Of a DNA stretch of 64,000 nucleotides, positions 53,807-62,074 are shown piece after piece. The stretch is taken from NCBI RefSeq assembly GCF_004791025.1, contig NZ_SRUO01000025.1, positions 1-64,000 on the forward strand. Reading direction: 5' to 3'. The notes below the pieces were generated by a model. The model was given only the letters and a program-made list of their open reading frames with translations, was not told the origin of the DNA and did not search any database. The first letter of the stretch is position 1, and each line of letters starts with the position of its first letter. Source of the DNA: Mesorhizobium sp. M4B.F.Ca.ET.203.01.1.1. GTDB taxonomy: Bacteria > Pseudomonadota > Alphaproteobacteria > Rhizobiales > Rhizobiaceae. The translations under genes and the position numbers were made by a program.

Positions 53807-55837
53807 ATGGCGACAAAGGAAAAGGAAGAGGTCGAGACCGAACGCGAAGGCGCCACCGATGGCCCTCTGCTCGACCTTTCCGATGATGCTGTCAAGAAGA
53901 TGATTAAGGCCGCCAAGAAGCGCGGCTACGTTACGATGGACGAGCTGAACTCGGTGCTGCCTTCGGAGGAAGTGACCTCCGAGCAGATCGAGGACACGAT
54001 GGCGATGCTCTCCGACATGGGCATCAATGTCGTCGAGGACGACGAGCAGGGCGAGGAGTCTGAGGCCGCCGATACGAGCGCGGACGCCGAGGAAGACGCC
54101 AACGAACTCGCCGAGCAGACCGGCACCGCCGTCGCCACCACGACCACCAAGAAGGAGCCGACCGATCGCACCGACGATCCGGTCCGCATGTATCTGCGCG
54201 AGATGGGCTCGGTCGAGCTTCTGTCGCGCGAGGGCGAAATCGCCATTGCCAAGCGCATCGAGGCCGGCCGCGAGACGATGATCGCGGGGCTCTGCGAAAG
54301 CCCGCTGACCTTCCAGGCCATCATCATCTGGCGCGATGAGCTCAACGAATCGAAGATCCTGCTGCGTGAGATCATCGACCTCGAAGCCACCTATGCCGGA
54401 CCCGAAGCCAAGCAGGCGCCAGTGGTCGAGCGAATCGAGGAAGCCCCCAAGGCGGACGAAAAGCCGCGTGGCCGCTCCGCCGCTCGCGACGAGGAAGACG
54501 ACATCACCAATGTCGGCGGCGACACGCGCGGGCTGGAGGAAGACGAGGACGACGAGGACGAGGCGAGCCTGTCGCTGGCGGCGATGGAAGCGGAACTGCG
54601 CCCCCAGGTGATGGAGACGCTGGACGTCATCGCCGACACCTACAAGAAGCTGCGCAAGCTGCAGGACCAGCAGGTCGAGAACAGGCTGGCCGCGGCCGGT
54701 ACGCTGTCGCCCAGCCAGGACCGCCGGCTGAAGGAGCTGAAGGATCAGCTGATCAAGGCGGTGAAGTCGCTGTCGCTCAACACGGCGCGCATCGAAGCGC
54801 TGGTCGAGCAGCTCTACGACATCAACAAGCGCCTGGTGCAGAACGAGGGCAAGCTCCTGCGGCTGGCCGAAAGTTACGGTGTGCGCCGCGAGGAATTCCT
54901 CAAGGAGTATCAGGGCTCGGAGCTCGATCCGAACTGGACGCGCTCGATCGCCAACCTGACCTCGCGCGGCTGGAAGGAATTCACCAAGAACGAGAAGGAC
55001 GCGATCCGCGATCTGCGTTCCGAGATCCAGAACCTCGCCACCGAAACGGCGATCTCGATCCTGGAATTCCGCAAGATCGTCAACCAGGTGCAGAAGGGCG
55101 AGCGCGAAGCGGCGATCGCCAAGAAGGAAATGGTCGAGGCCAACCTGCGCCTCGTCATCTCCATCGCCAAGAAGTACACCAACCGCGGCCTGCAGTTCCT
55201 CGACCTGATCCAGGAAGGCAATATCGGCCTGATGAAGGCGGTCGACAAATTCGAATACCGCCGTGGCTACAAGTTCTCGACCTACGCGACGTGGTGGATC
55301 CGGCAGGCGATCACCCGCTCGATCGCCGACCAGGCGCGCACCATCCGCATTCCGGTGCACATGATCGAGACGATCAACAAGATCGTGCGCACCTCGCGCC
55401 AGATGCTGCACGAGATCGGCCGCGAGCCGACGCCGGAGGAACTGGCCGAGAAGCTGGCCATGCCGCTGGAGAAGGTGCGCAAGGTGCTGAAGATCGCCAA
55501 GGAGCCGATCTCGCTCGAAACGCCGGTCGGCGACGAGGAGGATTCGCATCTCGGCGACTTCATCGAGGACAAGATGGCGATCCTGCCGATCGACGCCGCG
55601 ATCCAGGCCAATCTGCGCGAAACGACGACCCGCGTGCTCGCCTCGCTGACGCCGCGCGAGGAACGCGTCCTCAGAATGCGCTTCGGCATCGGCATGAATA
55701 CCGACCACACGCTGGAAGAAGTCGGCCAGCAGTTCTCGGTGACGCGCGAGCGCATCCGCCAGATCGAAGCCAAGGCGCTGCGCAAGCTCAAGCACCCGAG
55801 CCGGTCGCGCAAGCTGAGAAGCTTCCTCGACAGCTGA
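53807..55837 (+). CDS. rpoD: RNA polymerase primary sigma factor (RpoD, sigma-70)
   Basis: This is the housekeeping sigma factor of 676 residues. Region 1.1 spans about 1-90. Region 1.2 has DPVRMYLREMGSVELLSREG near residue 125. An acidic non-conserved region with EEDEDDEDEAS follows. Region 2 starts near 445 (ANLRLVISIAKKY, then DLIQEGNIGLMKAVDKFEY and FSTYATWWIRQAI). Region 4 has the HTH TLEEVGQQFSVTRERIRQIE. The 367-base gap after dnaG (53440-53806) contains a GATTCGC-N9-GCGAATC hairpin (53512-53534) but no gene. Confidence 0.97.
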   Translation: MATKEKEEVETEREGATDGPLLDLSDDAVKKMIKAAKKRGYVTMDELNSVLPSEEVTSEQIEDTMAMLSDMGINVVEDDEQGEESEAADTSADAEEDANELAEQTGTAVATTTTKKEPTDRTDDPVRMYLREMGSVELLSREGEIAIAKRIEAGRETMIAGLCESPLTFQAIIIWRDELNESKILLREIIDLEATYAGPEAKQAPVVERIEEAPKADEKPRGRSAARDEEDDITNVGGDTRGLEEDEDDEDEASLSLAAMEAELRPQVMETLDVIADTYKKLRKLQDQQVENRLAAAGTLSPSQDRRLKELKDQLIKAVKSLSLNTARIEALVEQLYDINKRLVQNEGKLLRLAESYGVRREEFLKEYQGSELDPNWTRSIANLTSRGWKEFTKNEKDAIRDLRSEIQNLATETAISILEFRKIVNQVQKGEREAAIAKKEMVEANLRLVISIAKKYTNRGLQFLDLIQEGNIGLMKAVDKFEYRRGYKFSTYATWWIRQAITRSIADQARTIRIPVHMIETINKIVRTSRQMLHEIGREPTPEELAEKLAMPLEKVRKVLKIAKEPISLETPVGDEEDSHLGDFIEDKMAILPIDAAIQANLRETTTRVLASLTPREERVLRMRFGIGMNTDHTLEEVGQQFSVTRERIRQIEAKALRKLKHPSRSRKLRSFLDS

Positions 55838-55860
55838 GGCAGGCAAGCCATCGCAATCCA

Positions 55861-55885
55861 AAGGGCGCCATTGGCGCCCTTTTTC
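55861..55885 (+). terminator. rpoD terminator
   Basis: AAGGGCGCC (55861-55869) pairs with GGCGCCCTT (55873-55881) around ATT and is followed by TTTC. It lies 24 bases past the rpoD stop. Confidence 0.85.
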
Positions 55886-56040
55886 ATTCTGGTCGATGGC
55901 TCTGCTGCTCTTGCCCGTGACAGCTGCCAGGAGGATACTTCGCGCGTCGGATGCGTTTTCCGGGCGACAAACCGGATGCCCGCCCCGGTGGAAGGTCGAT
56001 GACCCGAGCCGTGCTCCGTGGCGCCGGAGGGAGGTATGCC

Positions 56041-56334
56041 ATGACGACTTACATCTTGCTCCTCAACTGGACCGAGCAGGGCGCAAGGAATGTGCGCGAG
56101 TCACCGAAGCGGCTCGATGCCGCCAAGAAACAGCTGGGCGAGATGGGCGGATCGTTCAAGGCGTTCTATCTGACCATGGGCGACTGCGACATGGTGGCCG
56201 TGGTCGAGGCGCCGGACGACGCGGTGATCGCGCGCTTCGCGCTGATGCTGGCGGCAGGCGGCAGTGTCAGGACACGGACCCTGAAGGCATTTCCGGAATT
56301 CGCCTATCGCGAGATCATCACTTCGCTCGGGTAG
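56041..56334 (+). CDS. GYD-domain protein
   Basis: This 97-residue single-domain protein starts MTTYILLLNWTEQGARNVRE and has FYLTMGDCDMVAVVEAPDD, the GYD signature (GxYD, here GDCD), ending in a ferredoxin-like fold strand TRTLKAFPEFAYREI. Such small proteins are common in actinobacteria and rhizobia, with no known function. GGAGGGAGG precedes the ATG. Confidence 0.85.
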   Translation: MTTYILLLNWTEQGARNVRESPKRLDAAKKQLGEMGGSFKAFYLTMGDCDMVAVVEAPDDAVIARFALMLAAGGSVRTRTLKAFPEFAYREIITSLG

Positions 56335-56408
56335 CGCTCGGCGCGTCGCGGGTCTGCGTGGCGCTGCGTCATATTGCGGGGCCGTGCCGCCTCGCCGATA
56401 GTCGCGCC

Positions 56409-56789
56409 ATGTCGAAGCCCCTGCTGACCGTCTGGTACAACACGCGCTGCCCGGTCTGCGACGCCGGCATCGGCAGGCAGAAGCGCCGGCTTGTCGAGGC
56501 GGTCAAGGCGGGCCGGATCGAATTCCGCGACATCAATCTCGAACCGGCGGCGCTCGCCGGATACGGCGCTGCGCTGGAGGATATCCGCCGCCGCCTGCAC
56601 GCCACCGACGCCGAGGGCAGGCTGCTGGTCGGCGCCGACGTCGCGATCGCGGTGTGGCGGAGGACGCCGGGCGAAGGCTGGCTGGCGGCACTGTTCGGCA
56701 ATCCGGTTGCGTTGCCGCTGACGCGCTTTGCCTATGATCGCTTCGCCGATCTTCTCTACGCCTGGAACCGGCGCAAGGGCCGCTGGTAG
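56409..56789 (+). CDS. DCC-family (DUF393) thiol-disulfide oxidoreductase-like protein
   Basis: This 126-residue protein has an N-terminal thioredoxin-like CxxC (NTRCPVCDAGI). In most DCC proteins the motif is DGxCxxC; here the Asp-Gly is replaced by Asn-Thr. The middle IRRRLHATDAEGRLLVGADV fits the family (the G-x-D-A position). It probably acts in the cytoplasm or at the membrane; the partner is unknown. Confidence 0.82.
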   Translation: MSKPLLTVWYNTRCPVCDAGIGRQKRRLVEAVKAGRIEFRDINLEPAALAGYGAALEDIRRRLHATDAEGRLLVGADVAIAVWRRTPGEGWLAALFGNPVALPLTRFAYDRFADLLYAWNRRKGRW

Positions 56790-56842
56790 ACGACGGGCTC
56801 GCCGATGAGGGTAGGCCCGGATCCGGGTCCGGGCCTTGCCGG

Positions 56843-57100
56843 CTACCTGGAGGCGGGTTCGCACAGCCAGCCGACGATGCGGCGCACCACCGGCAGAACC
56901 ATGATCAGCGTCGGAAACGCCACCAGCCAGGAGAGGCCCCAGGCCGTCAGCCAGACGGCCGGCAGGCCGGGCTGAAGCCCAAGGCTCTTCAGCGTCGAGA
57001 TGAACGAGACGATGAAGGTCATCAACAGCGACAGCACCAGCGGAGTGAGAACAGCGGCATAGCGCGCGGGCAGTCTGCCGCGCTTGCGGGTCGTGGGCAT
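56843..57100 (-). CDS. DUF2798 small membrane protein
   Basis: This 85-residue protein has a basic start and two hydrophobic helices (AAVLTPLVLSLLMTFIVSFI, and WLTAWGLSWLVAFPTLIMVL), ending in VRRIVGWLCEPASR. The pattern fits DUF2798, a family of unknown function. The ATG at 57100 is favoured; the frame is open 21 codons upstream. The next 270 bases to the PadR gene hold the PadR operators and no gene. Confidence 0.8.
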   Translation of the reverse strand: MPTTRKRGRLPARYAAVLTPLVLSLLMTFIVSFISTLKSLGLQPGLPAVWLTAWGLSWLVAFPTLIMVLPVVRRIVGWLCEPASR

Positions 57101-57297
57101 TTGGGATTTTCCCTGAAGTGTCCGGTCGAGCGCATAGGCATCCTTTGGCCGCTTGCGGCGCAATTGCCCGGAACGACCGGGGATGGATGCGTTGCTTGAC
57201 GTCAGACGCTTACGGAGCGGTCGTCGACCCTCGCGCGCCTTCTAGCGGCGGGCGTTAGCGAAATCAATCCCGCTGGTGCTGTTTTCAGATACAACGT

Positions 57298-57350
57298 AAG
57301 ATATATCTTGACTCGACGAGGCGGCGTGCCTAATTGAGATATATCGTAAG
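57298..57350. promoter_or_regulatory. PadR-type operator pair
   Basis: AAGATATATCTT (57298-57309) is a perfect 12-bp palindrome. A second GATATATC core lies at 57338-57345 with a flanking GTAAG (57346-57350). Both lie just upstream of the padR-like gene and match the ATAT-centred sites known for PadR repressors, so autoregulation is likely. Confidence 0.6.
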
Positions 57351-57371
57351 ACATAACTCAAGGAGCAATCC

Positions 57372-58040
57372 ATGCACAGACATCATCCTTTCGGCGAGCG
57401 CGCCGAGCGCGCTTTCCTGCATATGGCCGGCAAGTTCGGCGGTCGCGGCGGCGGTTTCGGTCCGTTCGGAGCGGGCATGCGGGGCGGCGGCCGCGGCGGC
57501 CCGGGCGACATGTTCCGCGCCGGGCGCATGCTGGCCGACGGCGATCTCAAGCTGATCACGCTGTCGCTGCTGGCCGAGGCGCCGCGCCACGGCTACGACA
57601 TCATCAAGGCGCTGGAGGAGCGCACCAGCGGCATCTACAGCCCGAGCCCGGGCGTGGTCTATCCGACGCTGACCTTCCTGGAAGAGGCGGGCTATGCCAT
57701 CTCCTCGGCGGAGGGCAACAAGAAGGTGTTCTCGATCACCGAGGCCGGACAGGCGCATCTCGACGAGAACCGCGAGATGATCGACCACGTGCTCGACCAT
57801 CTCGAACGCTTCGGCCGCAAGATGGCCAAGGCGCGCGACTGGTTCGGCTGGAACGACGATAGCGAGGAGGGCGGCCGGCATCGCGGGCGCCACGAAAAGC
57901 GCGATGCGTTCCGTGCCGTGCGCCACCGGCTGCGCGCGGCGCTCAGCGAAATCGTCGACGCGCCGGAAGACAAGCAGGCGCAGGCGATGAGCATCCTGGA
58001 AGATGCCGCCGCGGCGCTTGAAGCGCTGTCGCGCCGCTGA
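57372..58040 (+). CDS. PadR-family transcriptional regulator
   Basis: This 222-residue protein has a 55-residue His/Gly/Arg-rich N-terminal extension (HRHHPFGERAER; GGRGGGFGPFG). The PadR winged helix follows (LKLITLSLLAEAPRHGYDII, then SPGVVYPTLTFLEEAGY). The C-terminal dimerisation helices are of the longer subfamily-1 type. AGGAG lies just before the ATG. The Gly/His-rich tail could bind metal, but that is a guess. Targets other than itself are unknown. Confidence 0.9.
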   Translation: MHRHHPFGERAERAFLHMAGKFGGRGGGFGPFGAGMRGGGRGGPGDMFRAGRMLADGDLKLITLSLLAEAPRHGYDIIKALEERTSGIYSPSPGVVYPTLTFLEEAGYAISSAEGNKKVFSITEAGQAHLDENREMIDHVLDHLERFGRKMAKARDWFGWNDDSEEGGRHRGRHEKRDAFRAVRHRLRAALSEIVDAPEDKQAQAMSILEDAAAALEALSRR

Positions 58041-58059
58041 AGCCGCCAGCACCCCACGC

Positions 58060-58088
58060 AAAAAAGCCCGGAAGATCCGGGCTTTTTT
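58060..58088. terminator. Bidirectional terminator between padR-like and YiaAB-like genes
   Basis: AAAAAAGCCCGG (58060-58071) pairs with CCGGGCTTTTTT (58077-58088) around AAGAT. The symmetrical A/T runs terminate both converging transcripts. Confidence 0.9.
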
Positions 58089-58129
58089 CGTTGCTGGAGC
58101 CGCACGTATCTGGGACGTGCCTGCCGGCG

Positions 58130-58390
58130 TCATTCCTTGCCGACATATTCGCTGATCAGCTTTTCGTTGCGCGCCTTTTCGATCTTGGCGGTCGTCTCGG
58201 CGGCGACGCGCTCGTCGGTGCGGTATTTGACGAGGTTGACCAGGCTGCCGGTGAGCAAGAGCACGCCCATGCCCCAATAGCCCTTGGTCGACAGGTCGAC
58301 CGGGGCGAGCCACAGCGACAGGCCAAGCATGAAATAGGCAATGCCGACCGAGATGGTATTGAACATGATGTATGTCTGATTGGCGTTCAT
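58130..58390 (-). CDS. YiaA/YiaB two-helix membrane protein
   Basis: This 86-residue protein has two hydrophobic helices (FNTISVGIAYFMLGLSLWLA, and GYWGMGVLLLTGSLVNLVKY) followed by a charged cytoplasmic tail. It fits the YiaAB domain, known as inner-membrane proteins of unknown role. It lies just downstream of the PspA-like gene (40 bases), so the two probably share the TetR-controlled promoter. AAGGGACAACG precedes the ATG. Confidence 0.8.
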   Translation of the reverse strand: MNANQTYIMFNTISVGIAYFMLGLSLWLAPVDLSTKGYWGMGVLLLTGSLVNLVKYRTDERVAAETTAKIEKARNEKLISEYVGKE

Positions 58391-58429
58391 TGTCGTTGTC
58401 CCTTTGGTTGGTGAAGTAGGTTTCGTGGA

Positions 58430-59107
58430 TCAGTGCGTGGATTTCAGGCGCTCGAGCACGTCCTGTGCCCGGACCTTGGTCGAAGGGCCGTGGCCTGCCT
58501 CCTCCAGCTTGCCACGGATGGCTTCCTGGCTGAGGCCGGCATCGATCTCGTCGAGGATGCTGGCTTCCTCGAACGGGTCGCTGCGCTCCCGGATGCGGGC
58601 GAGCAGCGCCTCTGCCTCGTTGAGGCTGGCTGTCCGGCCGATGGAACGGTTGAGGCGGCGCTGCGCCTTCTGCTCGGCGTCGATGGCACGCGCCGAGATC
58701 ATGCCCTGGTTGAGGTCGACGATGCGTCGGTGCGCCTGTTCCAGCGACAGGCGCATGCGCAAGGTCTTCTCGGTCAGGCTGCGCACGGTGGTGCGGCGGA
58801 CCTCGCGTTCATTCTCCAGTTCGGCGATGGCGGAAGCGCCATCGTGGGCGAGGGCCTCGGCACCCGCGGCAAGGGCGCTGCGGGTGCGCGTCTCCAGATC
58901 GGCAATGCGGCGGTCGAGTTGGTCGAGGCTGGCCTGTTCGGCGCGCTGACGCACGATCAGCGAGGCGAGCGTCTGCTTGGCGCAGGCGAGGCCGGCTTCG
59001 GCATCGCGGATGCGCTGGGCGAGAAGATCGACGGCGAACTGGTCCTTCAGCCGGTCCTCGGCCTTGGCGCCGGCGCCGTCCAGCAATGTCCTGAGAAGAC
59101 TGAGCAT
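58430..59107 (-). CDS. PspA/IM30-family protein
   Basis: This 225-residue protein is nearly all helical coiled coil (LDQLDRRIADLETRTRSALA; ELENEREVRRTTVRSLTEK) in the manner of PspA/IM30/Vipp1 envelope-stress proteins. An N-terminal amphipathic helix (MLSLLRTLLDGAGAKAEDRL) suits membrane binding. The ATG at 59107 has AGGGAG upstream and is favoured over a longer form. It is divergent from a TetR gene, with three TGAAC-N3-GTTCA sites between. It probably protects or remodels the inner membrane; the trigger is unknown. Confidence 0.85.
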   Translation of the reverse strand: MLSLLRTLLDGAGAKAEDRLKDQFAVDLLAQRIRDAEAGLACAKQTLASLIVRQRAEQASLDQLDRRIADLETRTRSALAAGAEALAHDGASAIAELENEREVRRTTVRSLTEKTLRMRLSLEQAHRRIVDLNQGMISARAIDAEQKAQRRLNRSIGRTASLNEAEALLARIRERSDPFEEASILDEIDAGLSQEAIRGKLEEAGHGPSTKVRAQDVLERLKSTH

Positions 59108-59126
59108 TTGTTCGTTCTCCCTTTTA

Positions 59127-59196
59127 TGAACATCGTTCACAAGGGCAATGTAGCAGAAAATGAACATTGTTCAAGATGCTTTTTGAACGCTGTTCA
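59127..59196. promoter_or_regulatory. Three-site TetR operator array (TGAAC-N3-GTTCA)
   Basis: Three 13-bp palindromes lie at 59127-59139 (TGAACATCGTTCA), 59161-59173 (TGAACATTGTTCA) and 59184-59196 (TGAACGCTGTTCA), 34 and 23 bases apart. They fill the gap between the divergent PspA-like and TetR genes and are the probable sites of the TetR protein. Confidence 0.75.
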
Positions 59197-59252
59197 TGCA
59201 GAATGGATTATGGTAAACCGGCATCCGTTGCCGCGCCCGAGAGGCGGCGGAG

Positions 59253-59912
59253 ATGATGCGGAGACAAGGTTTGGCACTGGACAAGGAAGAGATGAGCGAG
59301 CGCGTCATCGCCATCGCGGAGAATCTGATCGAAGCCGGCGGGGCGGAGAACCTGAAGGCCAGGACCATCGCCACCGAGGCCGGCATCGCGGTCGGCTCCA
59401 TATACAATCTGTTCCGGGATATCGACGACCTGCATCGCGCCGTGAACATGCGGCTGCTCGATCGGCTGGGCGAAGCCGGCGCCGCAGCGATGGCCGAACT
59501 CAAAAAGGCGGGGGTGACCGACACGCGGCAATGCTTGCTGGCGCTGGCGCGTGCCTATGCCGGCTTCGTGGAGGCGCATCCGGCGAGCTGGCCGGCCTTG
59601 CTCGCCTTCAACCGCCGCCAGCCGGCGCATGCGGAGCCGGACGCCTATGAGGCGCGGCTCAGCGATCTGCTGCAGATCATCGCCAGGGTGCTCGCCGACG
59701 GCCGCTTCGGCCTCGACGAAAACCGCCTGCGGATCGCCGCCCGCACCTTGTGGTCAAGCGTGCATGGCATCGTCACCAGCGGCTATGCCGCGAATTCCGC
59801 CGGGCGGCAGGCGGACGAGACTTGGGAGCAGATCGAGCTCCTGGTCGCCGTCTTCATCAAGGGGCTGGAACGGGGCGGGACATTGGATCATGCTGGCGCG
59901 GCACCGTCGTGA
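59253..59912 (+). CDS. TetR-family transcriptional regulator
   Basis: This 219-residue protein has a TetR N-terminal HTH (RVIAIAENLIEAGGAENLKA, then IATEAGIAVGSIYNLFRDID) and a helical ligand domain with a conserved TLWSSVHGIVTSG (TetR_C WHG-type) element. It lies beside the triple operator and is expected to repress both itself and the PspA-like/YiaAB-like pair. A second ATG directly follows the first, so the start may be 59256. Confidence 0.88.
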   Translation: MMRRQGLALDKEEMSERVIAIAENLIEAGGAENLKARTIATEAGIAVGSIYNLFRDIDDLHRAVNMRLLDRLGEAGAAAMAELKKAGVTDTRQCLLALARAYAGFVEAHPASWPALLAFNRRQPAHAEPDAYEARLSDLLQIIARVLADGRFGLDENRLRIAARTLWSSVHGIVTSGYAANSAGRQADETWEQIELLVAVFIKGLERGGTLDHAGAAPS

Positions 59913-59979
59913 CGCCTAAATGCGATAATGAGAACCGGCGCAGGCATTTTGCGCCGAGGTGAAAGTGGAGATTTGAACC

Positions 59980-60270
59980 ATGTCTTTTCTGAAAAAGCTT
60001 TTCGGCGGTGGCGGCGATGCGGGCGAGCCCAAGAGCGCGGCGCCGGCAAAGCAGGTCGAGCACAAGGGTTTCCTGATCAGCGCCACGCCCTACAAGGCCG
60101 ATGGCCAGTACCAGACCTGCGGCGTGGTCTCGAAGGAAATCGACGGCGTGACGAAGGAACACCGCTTCATCCGCGCCGACCGTTTCGCCGGCCTGGACGA
60201 TGCCGTCGACATCTCGATCAAGAAGGGCATCCAACTGGTCGACGAGCAGGGCGAGCGAATCTTCGGCTAA
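59980..60270 (+). CDS. HlyU-family protein
   Basis: This 96-residue protein matches the HlyU family: MSFLKKLFGGG at the start, VEHKGFLISATPYKADGQYQ, HRFIRADRF and a closing QLVDEQGERIFG. The family is named for a Vibrio haemolysin activator, but this short Rhizobiales form has no winged helix and is not a proven regulator. A GGTGAAAGTGGAGA segment precedes the ATG. Confidence 0.85.
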   Translation: MSFLKKLFGGGGDAGEPKSAAPAKQVEHKGFLISATPYKADGQYQTCGVVSKEIDGVTKEHRFIRADRFAGLDDAVDISIKKGIQLVDEQGERIFG

Positions 60271-60311
60271 GACATGCTGGCGTCCCGGCGCCGACGATCG
60301 GAAATGAAGAG

Positions 60312-60345
60312 GGGCCAGGCGCCGATTGTCGGCGTCTGGCCCTTT
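60312..60345 (+). terminator. Terminator after the HlyU-family gene
   Basis: GGGCCAGGCGCCG (60312-60324) pairs with CGGCGTCTGGCCC (60330-60342) around ATTGT, followed by TTTC. It lies in the 96-base gap before the convergent azoreductase stop. Confidence 0.75.
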
Positions 60346-60366
60346 CAATTTAAGAACAGCGGATGT

Positions 60367-61008
60367 CTACGCCGCTGCCGCAACCTGCTTGCCGGCGGTT
60401 CCGGCCACCACCGCGTTGACCTTGGCAGTCGCCTTGGCGATCGCGGCATCAACGGCGTCCGGGCCCATGCCGACGCCTTCGATGCGGATGACGTCGACAT
60501 CGGTCATGCCGAGGAAGCCGAGCACGCCACGCAGATAGGGGATGGCGTGATCCATCTGCACGGCCGCGCCCTCGGAATAGATGCCGCCGGAAGCGAGCAC
60601 GATATAGACCTTCTTGCCGTTGACGAGACCCTTCGGCCCGCCTTCGCCGTAGGAGAAGGTCTTGCCCGAACGGGCGACGTGATCGACCCACGACTTCAGG
60701 GTCGAGGAGATGCCGAAGTTGATGAAGCCGGTGGCGAGGATGATGGTGTCGGCGGCGAAGAGCTCGTCGAGCACCGCGTCGGAGACGCCGACGACTTCGG
60801 CCTGGCGCTGGCTGCGCGCCTCGGCGGGCGTGTAGATGCCGGTCGAATAGTCGGGATCGATATGCGGCAGCGGATTGGCGACGAGATCGCGCACGACAAG
60901 CGTGTTCGACGGATCGGCGGCAAGCAGCTTGTTGGCAAGCTCGGTGGCGATGCGGGTCGAGTGCGAGGCGGCGCCGCGCGGGCTCGAGGTGACAAGAAGA
61001 ATGGGCAT
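60367..61008 (-). CDS. azoR: FMN-dependent NADH-azoreductase (AzoR)
   Basis: This 213-residue flavodoxin-fold oxidoreductase has LLVTSSPRGAASHSTRIATE at the start (FMN phosphate loop), ATGFINFGISSTLKSWVDHV and YIVLASGGIYSEG, the AzoR/AcpD pattern. Members reduce quinones and azo compounds with NAD(P)H. The ATG at 61008 is family-typical; the upstream open frame has no homology. A T-N11-A dyad lies between it and the divergent LysR gene, its probable regulator. Confidence 0.92.
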   Translation of the reverse strand: MPILLVTSSPRGAASHSTRIATELANKLLAADPSNTLVVRDLVANPLPHIDPDYSTGIYTPAEARSQRQAEVVGVSDAVLDELFAADTIILATGFINFGISSTLKSWVDHVARSGKTFSYGEGGPKGLVNGKKVYIVLASGGIYSEGAAVQMDHAIPYLRGVLGFLGMTDVDVIRIEGVGMGPDAVDAAIAKATAKVNAVVAGTAGKQVAAAA

Positions 61009-61076
61009 TGCGGGGCTCTCCAGTGGGATTGAACTGTCCCGCTGAATATGGGTCGCTCGACTCATTCGAAAAACTG

Positions 61077-61091
61077 GTATATTTTCTATAC
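61077..61091. promoter_or_regulatory. LysR-type box between azoR and lysR
   Basis: GTATA-N5-TATAC (61077-61091) is a perfect dyad containing the T-N11-A signature (T61078, A61090) of LysR-type regulators. It lies in the 109-base gap between the divergent genes, 27 bases before the LysR start. Confidence 0.65.
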
Positions 61092-61117
61092 GATCCATCC
61101 ACAAAATAGATATAACG

Positions 61118-62074
61118 ATGCAGCCCAATCCAACGCTCGACCAGTTGCAGATCCTGGTGGCGGTTGCCGATACCGGCAGTTTCTCGGCCGCCGGCCGCAA
61201 GCTGAACCGGGCGCAATCCGTCATCAGCTATGGTATCGCCAACCTGGAGGCGCAGCTTGGGCTGAAACTGTTCGAGCGCGAGGGGACGCGCGAACCGCAA
61301 CTGACCGTAGTCGGACGGGCGATGCTCGAAGATGCGCGGCGCATGATCGGCGTGCTGCAGCGTATGCGCTCGCGTGTCGACGGCCATCATCAGGGACTGG
61401 AGGCCGAAGTCGCGCTGTCTGTCGATGCGGCGCTGCCCTCGCCGGTGCTGGTGCGAGTGCTGAAGGCGTTCGAGGCGCAGTTTCCGACCGTGATGCTGCG
61501 CCTGCATATCGGCACGCTTGGTGTCATTCCCGATCATGTGCTCAGCGGGCAGGCCGACCTCGGTATCGGCGGCATGCTGGGCGAGGTCGACGTCCACCTC
61601 GTGCGCATCGGCTTCATGTCGATCGTGCTGGCCGCCGCGCCCAGCCATCCCCTGGCGCTGCTGCCGAAGCCGGTGACGCTCGAGGATGCGCGCGAACATA
61701 CGCAACTCGTCGTCACCGACCAGTCCGAACGCACCAAGGGACGCGACTTCGGCGTCTTCGCCTACCGCACCTGGCGGCTGACCGATATGCGCACCAAGCA
61801 TATGCTGATGCGGGAGGGGCTTGGCTGGGGAGGCCTGCCGCGCTGGCTGATCGCCGACGATCTGGCAAGCGGCAGGCTGGTGGAGCTCGACCTCGAGGTC
61901 TTCAGGGAGGCGCGTTCGCCGCTTTTTGCCATGCATCGCAATGACAGCAGCCCGAAGCCGGCTGCGGCCTGGCTGATCGACCGGTTCAAACGAGGGCTCG
62001 GCTGCTTCAACGAGATGGAGCCGGGCGTGTGGACCGAGGAGGAGCCGGAGACAGACCGTCGATCAGCGCCATGA
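61118..62074 (+). CDS. LysR-family transcriptional regulator
   Basis: This 318-residue LTTR has the HTH ILVAVADTGSFSAAGRKLNR, then AQSVISYGIANLEAQLGLKL, and a full effector domain. It is divergent from azoR and probably activates it in response to quinones, azo or aromatic compounds; the inducer is unknown. Its last 68 bases overlap the 3' end of the convergent TetR gene (62007-62633). Confidence 0.9.
   Translation: MQPNPTLDQLQILVAVADTGSFSAAGRKLNRAQSVISYGIANLEAQLGLKLFEREGTREPQLTVVGRAMLEDARRMIGVLQRMRSRVDGHHQGLEAEVALSVDAALPSPVLVRVLKAFEAQFPTVMLRLHIGTLGVIPDHVLSGQADLGIGGMLGEVDVHLVRIGFMSIVLAAAPSHPLALLPKPVTLEDAREHTQLVVTDQSERTKGRDFGVFAYRTWRLTDMRTKHMLMREGLGWGGLPRWLIADDLASGRLVELDLEVFREARSPLFAMHRNDSSPKPAAAWLIDRFKRGLGCFNEMEPGVWTEEEPETDRRSAP

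Noticed and set aside
57372..57536. His/Gly-rich start of the PadR gene as a separate small metal-binding peptide
   Set aside because: It is in frame with the winged helix, without stop or second ribosome binding site, so it belongs to the same protein.
59980..60270. Haemolysin activator (virulence regulator)
   Set aside because: Only the family name suggests this; the short protein lacks a DNA-binding domain and has no toxin genes nearby.
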